A stretch of DNA of 64,000 nucleotides from G963675935 sp963675935 (GTDB lineage Bacteria; Planctomycetota; Planctomycetia; Pirellulales; Thermoguttaceae): contig CAXXPV010000003.1 of the NCBI GenBank assembly GCA_963675935.2, positions 1,302,001 through 1,366,000 of the forward strand, in the 5' to 3' direction. Shown here one piece after another: positions 52,271 through 60,511 of this stretch (positions are counted from its first letter, which is position 1; the number at the start of each line of letters is the position of its first letter). The position numbers and the translations under genes are program-made. The notes under the pieces were generated by a model. That model ran no database searches, was not told the origin of the DNA, and worked only from the letters and a program-made list of their open reading frames with translations.

Positions 52271-53245
52271 TTAGTAGCGGCCATATTCCCCCCATGCATG
52301 GATCATAGCCATATAGTTTTCAACAGGCACTTCTTTCTGCAATGCATTTGAAGCGCCCAGGACCAACCCGCCATTCGGTTTGCATCCAGTAAGCAAGTCA
52401 CGGGCGGCGCCACCAACCTGTTCCGGTGATCCGGTCAGCATCAGACCACAGTCGATATTTCCACAGAGGCATAATCGATCTCCAACTTGATTTTTCAGCT
52501 TATAGATGTCCATGCCTGCAACAGGGTCTATCGCCTGTAGTGCATGCACGCCGCTGTTGGCGATATTCTCAATGCATGGCATTAAATTGCCATCCGAATG
52601 GAGAATCGTGTAAGCGCCCATGCGTTTCACTTCTGAAACCCACATCGAAAAATATGGCCAGACGTAACGATCCATTTGCTTAGGATTGAAGTAGGGGCCG
52701 CGGTTATCCGCAAGATCGGATGCCGAGTAAAGGGCGTCAATTCCACAGTCGATAAGCTGCCGGGCGGCCTCAACTCCCCGGCGGTATTTCAACTGGGCAA
52801 GCAAATCGATATCTTGAGGAGCATCGAACAGCTTCAAGGAAAATTCGACATACTCATTTGCGTCCGGCATTGCCAAGATGGCGGAGTTTGAGGTAATCAG
52901 AAGTAAATCCGGCGATTGCTCGGCAAGGATCCGGATTTGTTTGAGCCGAGCCTCTTCAGGAAGCCAAAAATATGCTGGCTCTCCAGGGGCGATTTCCCAA
53001 TAGCCGCCGGGAAGCGTAATTGCGGAATAGTGCAGCGTCTGAGACACCTCCAGGAATATCTCAGCGTTGACTTGGAGCGCATTCTCCTGTTGTTTTGGCG
53101 AGAGAGCTTCAAACTGTCTTCCCAAAACAACGGGACGTTCTGATATTTTATCCCAAAGGTGAAACTCCAATTCCCAAATGGGAACCATGCTCCCGGAACG
53201 TGGCGACCGTTTTTCAAATGCAGCTTCTATATAATCTTTGTTCAT
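52271..53245 (-). CDS. URO-D-like protein (uroporphyrinogen decarboxylase superfamily), 1
   Basis: A 324-residue protein of the URO-D/MtaA-type superfamily: GAYTILHSDGNLMPCIENIA, NSGVHALQAIDPVAGMD and LCLCGNIDCGLMLTG fit the C-terminal barrel strands. It lacks the Arg/Asp pattern at the N-terminus of true heme-pathway HemE. Such proteins often transfer methyl groups with corrinoid partners, but none is encoded nearby. Its ribosome site lies within the 9-bp repeat flanking a MITE. Confidence 0.82.
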   Translation of the reverse strand: MNKDYIEAAFEKRSPRSGSMVPIWELEFHLWDKISERPVVLGRQFEALSPKQQENALQVNAEIFLEVSQTLHYSAITLPGGYWEIAPGEPAYFWLPEEARLKQIRILAEQSPDLLLITSNSAILAMPDANEYVEFSLKLFDAPQDIDLLAQLKYRRGVEAARQLIDCGIDALYSASDLADNRGPYFNPKQMDRYVWPYFSMWVSEVKRMGAYTILHSDGNLMPCIENIANSGVHALQAIDPVAGMDIYKLKNQVGDRLCLCGNIDCGLMLTGSPEQVGGAARDLLTGCKPNGGLVLGASNALQKEVPVENYMAMIHAWGEYGRY

Positions 53246-53259
53246 GATACATCCGCTAA

Positions 53260-53383
53260 GTAACCGTTCACGGGACGCCTGTCATTCTGAGCGTAGCGAA
53301 GAATCTCTTGTGGGATCGCGGTCCAACCGAGATTCTTCGCTACGCTCAGAATGACGGTGCTTTCCCGGCCCGTGAACGGTTAC
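53260..53383. mobile_element. 124-bp MITE-like element, family 2, copy b
   Basis: Ends GTAACCGTTCACGGG and complement, flanked by a 9-bp direct repeat ATCCGCTAA (53251-53259 and 53384-53392). It sits between the two URO-D-like genes. The hairpin core has a coordinated change (GAGCGTAGCGAAG paired with CTTCGCTACGCTC). Confidence 0.9.
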
Positions 53384-53388
53384 ATCCG

Positions 53389-54516
53389 CTAATATCTGCC
53401 GTAAGTTCTTGCAGTGTTTACCATCGCATGAATATTGTCATCAGGAGTGTCCCTGCCGCACTGATCGCCCGTGGACAAAATGAATCGCCCGCCGCGAGCA
53501 GCGTCATCAATCGCCCGCTTGCTTGCCGCAATTACATCGTTGACCGAGCCGAACAGCATTACATCCGTTGTATGCAAGTTGCCTTTGAGGATGAGCCTAT
53601 CGCCATATTCGTTTTTCAACTGTGCAATATCGCAATTTCCCATCGGCCGTATTTCGAGCGGATCGATAATCGAGAGTTTGGTTTCCTCGGCGGCGATCTT
53701 TACAAGCTCTGCTTCAGGCCCGCAGGAGTGCAAATGGGTCGGTATGCCAAGGTTGTAAGCCAGTTCGGTGACTCGTTTCAATATCGGAAGCGCAAGTTCT
53801 CTGAAAATGGCCGGCGTTTGAAATATCAACGTCCCCGAGTCGCCGCAAAACAGAAAATCCGGCTTTTCGTCTAACCCAGCGATGATCCCCATCGTTCTTT
53901 CAACACGTTCAAGTATTTCATCTCGTCGTTCATAAAAAATACCGGGGTTATCATAGTATTGGTAGATTTCTTCAGTGGAATGTATCAGCCTTGTCCTTGC
54001 GCCGCTTGGCATGCCGACTATGCCTTGATCGCCCATCTCTTTTTTTATGAGCTTCCATAACTCCAAGCCGACAGGCCATTGTTGTATACCCTCGATTGTC
54101 TCATAGTCAGAGGGTATCGGCGGCAAGCCAAGCTTTTCAGGCGGTATTTCGGCAACAGGCGGGTTATCCGCGGTATGGAGAGCAACCGTATCGCACCAGT
54201 GGCCGCAGTGATCGCAATAATCTTGCGTAATGAAACTGCCATCTTTTCTGCGATGGACGATCCTTGATTCCCATCGGTGTTCTGTGTCGCCAAAAAGGTC
54301 GCCAAAATCATATAGTTCAAATCCGGCGTCAATGTCAAAGTATCTGGCCGCGTCAATGTAAGCCTTCCACAAAGGCGGATTATGATAGACGTAAATCTCC
54401 CAAAATGGTTTGCCGGTCAATCTTGCGGGAACCATATTGGATATGTCAGGGCAGACAGGAACGCAGTCGGGAGTCCGGCCTTTCAGCAGGGTCAATAATC
54501 TTTCTCTCGAATTCAT
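53389..54516 (-). CDS. URO-D-like protein, 2
   Basis: A 375-residue member of the same superfamily: MNSRERLLTLLKGRTPDCVP is a typical start, PDFLFCGDSGTLIFQTPAIF, IPTHLHSCGPEAELVKIA and DRLILKGNLHTTDVMLFG follow. CDHCGHWCD around residue 100 is a cysteine-rich insertion that could bind metal. It is upstream of URO-D-like 1; before a MITE inserted, the gap between them was 10 bases. Function not assignable beyond superfamily. Confidence 0.83.
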   Translation of the reverse strand: MNSRERLLTLLKGRTPDCVPVCPDISNMVPARLTGKPFWEIYVYHNPPLWKAYIDAARYFDIDAGFELYDFGDLFGDTEHRWESRIVHRRKDGSFITQDYCDHCGHWCDTVALHTADNPPVAEIPPEKLGLPPIPSDYETIEGIQQWPVGLELWKLIKKEMGDQGIVGMPSGARTRLIHSTEEIYQYYDNPGIFYERRDEILERVERTMGIIAGLDEKPDFLFCGDSGTLIFQTPAIFRELALPILKRVTELAYNLGIPTHLHSCGPEAELVKIAAEETKLSIIDPLEIRPMGNCDIAQLKNEYGDRLILKGNLHTTDVMLFGSVNDVIAASKRAIDDAARGGRFILSTGDQCGRDTPDDNIHAMVNTARTYGRY

Positions 54517-54526
54517 GCTTTCTCCG

Positions 54527-54650
54527 GTAACCGTTCACGGTCTGGGAAAACATCGTCATTCTGAGTGTAGTGAAGAATCTCGTCTGGGCCGCGATTCCAC
54601 GAGAGATTCTTCGCTGCGCTCAGAATGACGGGCGCCCCGTGAACGGTTAC
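54527..54650. mobile_element. 124-bp MITE-like element, family 2, copy c
   Basis: Same length and GTAACCGTTCACGG ends as copies a and b. The flanks (CTTTCTCCG and GCCTGCTAC) do not match, so no duplication survives. It lies between URO-D-like 2 and the GH110-like gene. Confidence 0.82.
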
Positions 54651-54666
54651 GCCTGCTACTGAACGG

Positions 54667-56424
54667 CTACGGCGCAACTACTTGTGCCTCTTCCACCCGG
54701 TTGCCGGTTACAACAACCTTTCGGCACGCTTGAAAATACAGCAACTCTTTGATGGGAACTGGTTTTGTCATGATTAACCGGTTGTCCGTGAAACACAATT
54801 CCTCAGTGCTCTTCGCCTGTAGCGCCCCAGTTACTCCCTGCAAGCGGAAAACGTTGTTCTCGATTCGGATATTCCGGTGGACGGGGTTGTCTTCGAGGGC
54901 TTCGCGGTTTTCGGGCCACACTCGGATGGCCGGCTCGCCACACTCGATGAACTCGTTGCCGCGAATGAGCATGTCCTTGATCGAACCCGCTATAAACCAT
55001 GCCGCGGCATCGTTGTTGACCAGAATCGCGGCCATCGGAGTTCTCCAAAAGACGTTATTCTCGATGACGACTTTTCGCGTCGTATGGATCAAAATGCCGC
55101 GTGTCGGCACTCGCGCGATGCGGCAATTGCGAATCTCCACCTCCGGCATGGCGGTCACGTTTGAAATGCAATCCTCGGCTTCAATGTTCGCCGGCGCCGG
55201 TTTCGTGAGCGTCAGCATGATCTCGTGTGGATTCAACAGTTTTGACGCCTTCACGCGATCCGTTGCAAAATGGGTGAGCGTCTTTGGACGGACGAATTCA
55301 ATCTCGTCGCCTGGAGCGAATCCGTTGAAGCCGTAAGATTGCGGATGCATGAAACGAATGACAAGCTGATCCGAGGCGGGGCGACCGACGATCCGCAGTT
55401 GGTCGCTGGCGATGGAGATGGCGTCGTCGTGGGCGCCGCAAAAACGGCAACCCTCGATGCGCAGTTTCCCGAAACACTGGCTGAACTGCATGAAATCGGC
55501 GAAGCTTGCGCAGGTACGGCCGCTTTCGGGCCGGGGCTCGCACGCAACCCGCTCGAATGTGAGGTTCTCGCATCGTTGGCTGGAAAACATCAACCCGTGG
55601 GCGTAGTGCATCCCGATGTCCCGCCATGTCACATTACGGCATCTCACTTGAAACACGCCCAACTGGTCACGAATGCCGTCGCGCATTTGAAAGACGAGAC
55701 CTGGTTTTGCATCGGGGCGACGATCGTAATGAAGCCGTACCCAGCCGGGTTTCTGCTCCTCCGCTTTCCGGGCGGAGGCCACGGGATTCCATGCCCGCCA
55801 TGTGACGTCTCGCTCCGAATCGTATGCCTGCGATTCTCGTGACTGGTTTCGCCAGTTTTCGCCTACCCAGATCAAACGGTCGGCGAGAATCTCATACTTG
55901 GAATCGGGATGTATTTTCGCATCGAGCCAGGTTTCGCCCACATTCTCAACTCGCAGTTCCGAGACAGTCGGCCTTTTGTAATCCACATGCAGGTTATGGA
56001 AATTCACGTTCTCGCAGCCGTCAAGCACGATCGAGGTCATCTTGCCGTGATACATCAGCAAGGCGCCGTTGCCTTCCAAAGTGAGATTCTTGAAATCCTT
56101 CAGGTACAGGCCGATCACCTTGGTTTTCGACGGCGATTCCGCCTCCGAGGCTGTGCCGGGAATGAAGTAATCCACCCGCGTCGCTTTTTCCGGGAAAAAA
56201 TCATATTGTCCCTTTGGGAACCGAAGGACGACCGGCTCTGGCGACTTCAGTTTGGCGGTTGCCAAGGCGCGCTGGATTGCTTCCGTGGCGTCGGTTCCCG
56301 AATCAGGGCTAGCGCCAAAATCCACAACGTTCAACTCGACTTCCGCGAAAGTGGTTGCGGGATGCAGCCATGTCGTACCCACGAGCAAGGCAAAGGCAAC
56401 ATACATCATCCGTCGAATAGTCAT
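54667..56424 (-). CDS. Exported right-handed beta-helix glycosidase, GH110-like (alpha-1,3-galactosidase)
   Basis: A 585-residue protein with signal peptide (MMYVAFALLVGTTWLHPATT). VVDFGASPDSGTDATEAIQR and VVLRFPKGQYDFFPEKATR at the start, then GLMFSSQRCENLTFERV and CGAHDDAISI, match the parallel beta-helix GH110 group, which removes alpha-1,3-galactose (e.g. from blood-group B-type ends). Several parallel-helix repeat segments follow (VEIRNCRIARVPTRGILIHT). The family assignment is by pattern memory; a general pectin-lyase-like fold is certain. Neighbouring alpha-galactosidases support the role. Confidence 0.72.
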   Translation of the reverse strand: MTIRRMMYVAFALLVGTTWLHPATTFAEVELNVVDFGASPDSGTDATEAIQRALATAKLKSPEPVVLRFPKGQYDFFPEKATRVDYFIPGTASEAESPSKTKVIGLYLKDFKNLTLEGNGALLMYHGKMTSIVLDGCENVNFHNLHVDYKRPTVSELRVENVGETWLDAKIHPDSKYEILADRLIWVGENWRNQSRESQAYDSERDVTWRAWNPVASARKAEEQKPGWVRLHYDRRPDAKPGLVFQMRDGIRDQLGVFQVRCRNVTWRDIGMHYAHGLMFSSQRCENLTFERVACEPRPESGRTCASFADFMQFSQCFGKLRIEGCRFCGAHDDAISIASDQLRIVGRPASDQLVIRFMHPQSYGFNGFAPGDEIEFVRPKTLTHFATDRVKASKLLNPHEIMLTLTKPAPANIEAEDCISNVTAMPEVEIRNCRIARVPTRGILIHTTRKVVIENNVFWRTPMAAILVNNDAAAWFIAGSIKDMLIRGNEFIECGEPAIRVWPENREALEDNPVHRNIRIENNVFRLQGVTGALQAKSTEELCFTDNRLIMTKPVPIKELLYFQACRKVVVTGNRVEEAQVVAP

Positions 56425-56531
56425 AATTTTAATATCACTTCTTTTGGTGGGCAGTCGTTTCATCTCAATTGGCCTGGGTCGCGTCTTTCGCCATTGGTTC
56501 GCGATACGTCGGACACCTATAACTCATGCGG

Positions 56532-58520
56532 TTACTTCACGGAAGTTAGTTTTAGAAGCACCACCCCATGAGCCGGAATGGTCACTTTGACCGTGCCTTC
56601 CGCGTCTTCCATATCTCTCTGCCGCCATAGGTCGCGAACCTGCTGCTTTCCTGGAATGCCGATGCGCACCAACTTATCGAAATTCACAGTCTCGATTTGG
56701 CGACCGCGATTGAAGAATCCCAACGCCTTAGCGCCGTTTTCCAGTTCCTTCATGTACACGTCCACGGCGCCGACGGTCGCTACTCGCCGCGCGGGTTTTC
56801 CCAGGGGATCTTGGTTGATATCCAGCACTTCGTCATTGGTGAGTAGATTGAGAGTGAATGCGTCGAGCTTCTCCAAATCGCACCCTAGAATCAAAGGCGC
56901 CGACAACAGACTCCACATACTCACTTGCAGGTACTGTTCGTCGGGAGTCAAATGCGTTGGATGCACGGGTTGGAGCATGCTGACGACGCCAACTACGATA
57001 TTGTCAGGATCTATCCAGTGCCCCGGGCCTCCAAAGGGCGCCCAGCGGTCCTGCGAAAATGCGATGCCGCCCATGAGTTGCCAGGTGTCGCCAATGTCCG
57101 TGGTGGTGCGCCAAAGCTGGACCACGCCGGGATAAGATGGCGCATATTTGAAGGGTGAGTTGCACGAGAGACTGAAGACGATATCACGATCGCAAGCGCG
57201 CAATGCCGAGGCGACTTCTCTGGCATGATCGGGGTCCGGCGGCCACCAGTCGCATTTGAGATAATCAATCCCCCAGGCCGCCCATTGGCGGGCATCGTTG
57301 GCCATAAAGGAATACTTGCCGAAGGTTCCCCACTTCCTATTATTAGGTTGCCATATTCCAGTAGGATCATCGCTGCTGGCGCCGGGGTAGCCGGCAAATG
57401 AGGTGGTCCAGGGCGTGGAGTAGACTCCGGCTTTAAGCCCAAGCCCGTGGATCTCGTCGCACATCGCTTTCATGTTGGGAAAACGGGAGTTGCCTTGCAG
57501 GGCATTGAACGATCCGCCTCGCGGCGCCTGCCAGCCATCGTCGATGTTGACATAGGTGAAACCGTGATTGATAAGACCCGATGCCGCCATCGCGCGGGCG
57601 GCACGCAGCGTCTTCTCCTGATCGATATTCGGTCCCCAACAGAACCAACTACTCCAGCCCATGGGTGGAGCGAGTGCGATGCCATCTCCCACCACAATTC
57701 GGAAACCGCGCTCCGCCTTGCCGACGGCGTTGCTGGCACGCAGCATCACGCGATATTCCCCCTTTTTAACGATCGAACCACGGATGCGGCCCGTGGCCTT
57801 ATCGAGCGTTAATCCGTCGGGCAAGGAATCCACGGCGAATGTCATCGGACGCTTGCCCGTGGCGGGGATGGTGAACAGAAATGGCGCGCCGGGCCGTACG
57901 CCGAAAACCCGGGCGCCGTTGATGCGAGGGGTCGCTGCCGGCGGGGGCGTGAGGATTATCGCTTTCGACGGCGGCGAAGGGGGAGCGACGCACTGCGGCT
58001 TATTGCCGGTGTAGGTAAGCGACGCTTCCGCCCAAACGACATGCACGGTGTCAACGTAGTCGCCCGTGGTCTCCACCACTAGTTCCAAGATGCGGACTCC
58101 GCGTACATCAACATCGACCTGGTGAGGCAACGCGCCAAAAACGAGTTGACCGCTACGCCATAGTATTTTATCGTCGCCAATGACTAGGCATTCCGCCGGC
58201 CCCTTGAAAATGTCCTTCACATCGTCATCAAGACCGACCAAAGCCGTGAACCGTTCTCCAGTCCGGTTCAGAGCGAACGCCATGGCGCTCGGACCCATGA
58301 CTCCGATGCCGCGTTTGTAAATCTTGCCGGCGACAGCCGGGATTTTTCTGTTGAGCACATCCTTGTCATAGATCTCGCCGGCCTTGGGCGGATAGATATG
58401 ATATTGGCGTCCCTGTCCTAAATCGAGATCGGCTATGGCAACAGTCTCTGCCGACAGTGGCGACATCGCGTGAAACGCAAACGCAAAAACAGCGACTACG
58501 CTGATGAAGATTTTTATCAT
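56532..58520 (-). CDS. GH27 alpha-galactosidase with N-terminal NPCBM domain
   Basis: A 662-residue exported enzyme (signal VVAVFAFAFHAMSPLSA; GGAG precedes the ATG at 58520). Residues about 25-150 resemble an NPCBM carbohydrate-binding domain; a putative-Ig-type linker (NGARVFGVRPGAPFLFTIPA) follows. The GH27 barrel has PPMGWSSWFCWG, YVNIDDGWQ, the nucleophile Asp424 in YLKCDWW and GGPGHWIDPDN near the acid/base. A C-terminal beta domain ends it. It is a paralogue of the GH27 at 60512. Confidence 0.9.
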   Translation of the reverse strand: MIKIFISVVAVFAFAFHAMSPLSAETVAIADLDLGQGRQYHIYPPKAGEIYDKDVLNRKIPAVAGKIYKRGIGVMGPSAMAFALNRTGERFTALVGLDDDVKDIFKGPAECLVIGDDKILWRSGQLVFGALPHQVDVDVRGVRILELVVETTGDYVDTVHVVWAEASLTYTGNKPQCVAPPSPPSKAIILTPPPAATPRINGARVFGVRPGAPFLFTIPATGKRPMTFAVDSLPDGLTLDKATGRIRGSIVKKGEYRVMLRASNAVGKAERGFRIVVGDGIALAPPMGWSSWFCWGPNIDQEKTLRAARAMAASGLINHGFTYVNIDDGWQAPRGGSFNALQGNSRFPNMKAMCDEIHGLGLKAGVYSTPWTTSFAGYPGASSDDPTGIWQPNNRKWGTFGKYSFMANDARQWAAWGIDYLKCDWWPPDPDHAREVASALRACDRDIVFSLSCNSPFKYAPSYPGVVQLWRTTTDIGDTWQLMGGIAFSQDRWAPFGGPGHWIDPDNIVVGVVSMLQPVHPTHLTPDEQYLQVSMWSLLSAPLILGCDLEKLDAFTLNLLTNDEVLDINQDPLGKPARRVATVGAVDVYMKELENGAKALGFFNRGRQIETVNFDKLVRIGIPGKQQVRDLWRQRDMEDAEGTVKVTIPAHGVVLLKLTSVK

Positions 58521-58544
58521 ACTACGCTCCTTTGAGTTGATCTG

Positions 58545-58559
58545 GCAACCGTTCACGGG
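58545..58559. repeat. Isolated end of a family 2 element
   Basis: GCAACCGTTCACGGG differs from the family 2 end by one base and has no partner arm nearby. It is probably the remains of an insertion between the GH27 and GH101-like genes. Confidence 0.5.
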
Positions 58560-58598
58560 TCGGTGGACGGACACCTCTTTCATGCTCTTCATAACCTA

Positions 58599-60425
58599 CT
58601 ATTGAGCCATCCCGGAGAGTTTTGCCCCCGTCGGCACAATGGAAATGCTTTGGTCCTTTTCAAGCGACAATACCAGCTTTGCATCAGTTATCGGAACACC
58701 CTTTTTCAAGAGCGTGCAACCCTCCAAAGTTATTTTGTAAAGATCGACGCTATGAACGCCGCGCCAATCCTCAGGCAGTTGCCACGCCTTCTTTTCGTAG
58801 CCTGACCGGCTGTAGGCGATGATTTCCTTCTCGTGCCATAGTGCGGGAACAAAGAGATTGTCGTCTTCACGAAGGACGAAATCGCCCTTGCGAATGATTC
58901 TTTTTCCCGATTCCATGCGTGCAAGAACGCCATCGCTGTAATGCAATGCGTCGTTTTCATATTCCACGCGGTCCAACCGGCTCAGGTAATACCACGGCAG
59001 AGTCGTACGGCAGAACATGCCCAAAAAACCGGGCATGTTTACATGGTCTGTTTTCCAGATTTCTTCGCCGTGCATGCTCGATCCAAAGCGGAAATCGCCA
59101 TCGCCGCCGCGATCGGTGCGGCCTCTGGCCCCCAAGCATTCAGGGATCTCCATCTGGTTCCATGAATACCACCACGCCATTGGCTGCAATCCGACGAAGT
59201 GTTCACCCGCCGGGTGAGCCCAACCGGTTCCCTCACCGGTGACATCAAAACCGCGATCTCGCCAATAATGGAAAATCTTGCGTTGGGTCTCGACGTACTT
59301 GTCCGGCGTCAATCCGCCGTTTTCCGGTTTGGCATGCCACGCACTAATAGGCTTACCGCCGTCTCTCTGGGCAGTGAACACGTCGATATGAATGGTGTGC
59401 CCTTCTTTCAATTCGGGAATCATTTGAATCAGTCCATCAATGCGCCGTTGCGCCAATCCGGCTTCCCATTCTTTGGGGTAGACAACACTGTACACGTCTT
59501 CGCCCTTCATTTGGATTCCGCCAACGAACAGTTGGCCGCTCGAATCTTTGGCAAAGCAATCCTTGGCCACGTACTCGTCCCACAACGGGCTCGCCTTGTA
59601 GGCGTCCACCATGTTGATGTGCAAACTCACCGTCGTGTTGAACTTCTTCCCTTCGCGGATGAGCCACCGCAAGCTATCGAGCGCCGTCGCGTCCTGTTTC
59701 CGTTTCATCCGTGGATTCACTTCACTCCAAGCGGGATAGCCGTGGTCGTGCCCTCCTTTTTGCCAGCCCACCAGGTAAACGATCTTGGGGATTCCGCGCG
59801 TCAGATTGTCGGTCTTCCGAATGACCTCCAGGGCTTCCTCGAAAGTGCAAAACACTTCGTGCCCTTTCTTAAAAGTGGGATCATTGACAAGGCGTTCGAC
59901 CGGCGTGCCCTCCATTCCCAGAAAGAGTTTCAGCACCAAGGTTTGGTGATAGTCTCGGTAGAAAGGCGCAACGACCACATCCGTGGCGGCCTTAAAACTT
60001 TTGCCTGCTTGAACGACGGTTGCCTCGATCGTGGCAATGCCGCCCTCGTTGGTTGGCACAACCTTGTCGCCATCGAGCGCAACGACTTTCACATTTCCGC
60101 TGGCGTTCTTTGTCTTTGCCCTGAACACCGCCTCTGAAGGAAGGAGGACGCGATGGGAACCGTCGGAAAAGAAAGCGGTCAGCGTCAATTTTCCCACGGC
60201 CTTCGGCTCGCGCACTGAGTGCAGAACCTTCTTGTCGACCGACAAGGCAATGCGGTCTAGCGGTTTGTCGTCCGAAAGGGCCTTAATCGGCGTTGCCCCG
60301 CCGGGTTGCACGGCGTTTCGGTCCAGTGTTACCCGCGCCACGGCGGGCTTGGAATCGGCCCTCGCAGCTATGGGCAGCACCAACAAAGCTAGAAGTGCAA
60401 GTATCGCTTTCCTCTGAATGTACAT
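58599..60425 (-). CDS. GH101-like endo-alpha-N-acetylgalactosaminidase
   Basis: A 608-residue exported protein (signal AILALLALLVLPIAARA). After a beta-rich domain (about 25-160), the barrel carries IVYLVGWQKGGHDHGYPAWS, a GH101 hallmark; Asp348 in HIDVFTAQRDGG and Glu398 in VTGEGTGWAHP fit the nucleophile and acid/base. GH101 enzymes release core-1 type disaccharide from mucin-type O-glycans. It is shorter than characterised members, which exceed 1000 residues and carry extra binding domains. Confidence 0.78.
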   Translation of the reverse strand: MYIQRKAILALLALLVLPIAARADSKPAVARVTLDRNAVQPGGATPIKALSDDKPLDRIALSVDKKVLHSVREPKAVGKLTLTAFFSDGSHRVLLPSEAVFRAKTKNASGNVKVVALDGDKVVPTNEGGIATIEATVVQAGKSFKAATDVVVAPFYRDYHQTLVLKLFLGMEGTPVERLVNDPTFKKGHEVFCTFEEALEVIRKTDNLTRGIPKIVYLVGWQKGGHDHGYPAWSEVNPRMKRKQDATALDSLRWLIREGKKFNTTVSLHINMVDAYKASPLWDEYVAKDCFAKDSSGQLFVGGIQMKGEDVYSVVYPKEWEAGLAQRRIDGLIQMIPELKEGHTIHIDVFTAQRDGGKPISAWHAKPENGGLTPDKYVETQRKIFHYWRDRGFDVTGEGTGWAHPAGEHFVGLQPMAWWYSWNQMEIPECLGARGRTDRGGDGDFRFGSSMHGEEIWKTDHVNMPGFLGMFCRTTLPWYYLSRLDRVEYENDALHYSDGVLARMESGKRIIRKGDFVLREDDNLFVPALWHEKEIIAYSRSGYEKKAWQLPEDWRGVHSVDLYKITLEGCTLLKKGVPITDAKLVLSLEKDQSISIVPTGAKLSGMAQ

Positions 60426-60511
60426 TGAAATGTTTCTCTCGATCGGTGAGTGGTATAGGTGGGACAGATGGCGGTTCTAAACAGATTCACGGTTGCATTG
60501 CACCCGTCAGC

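Noticed and set aside
53389..54516. Heme-pathway HemE assignment for the URO-D-like proteins
   Set aside because: They lack the usual HemE N-terminal substrate-binding pattern and occur as a diverged pair beside a symporter and glycosidases.
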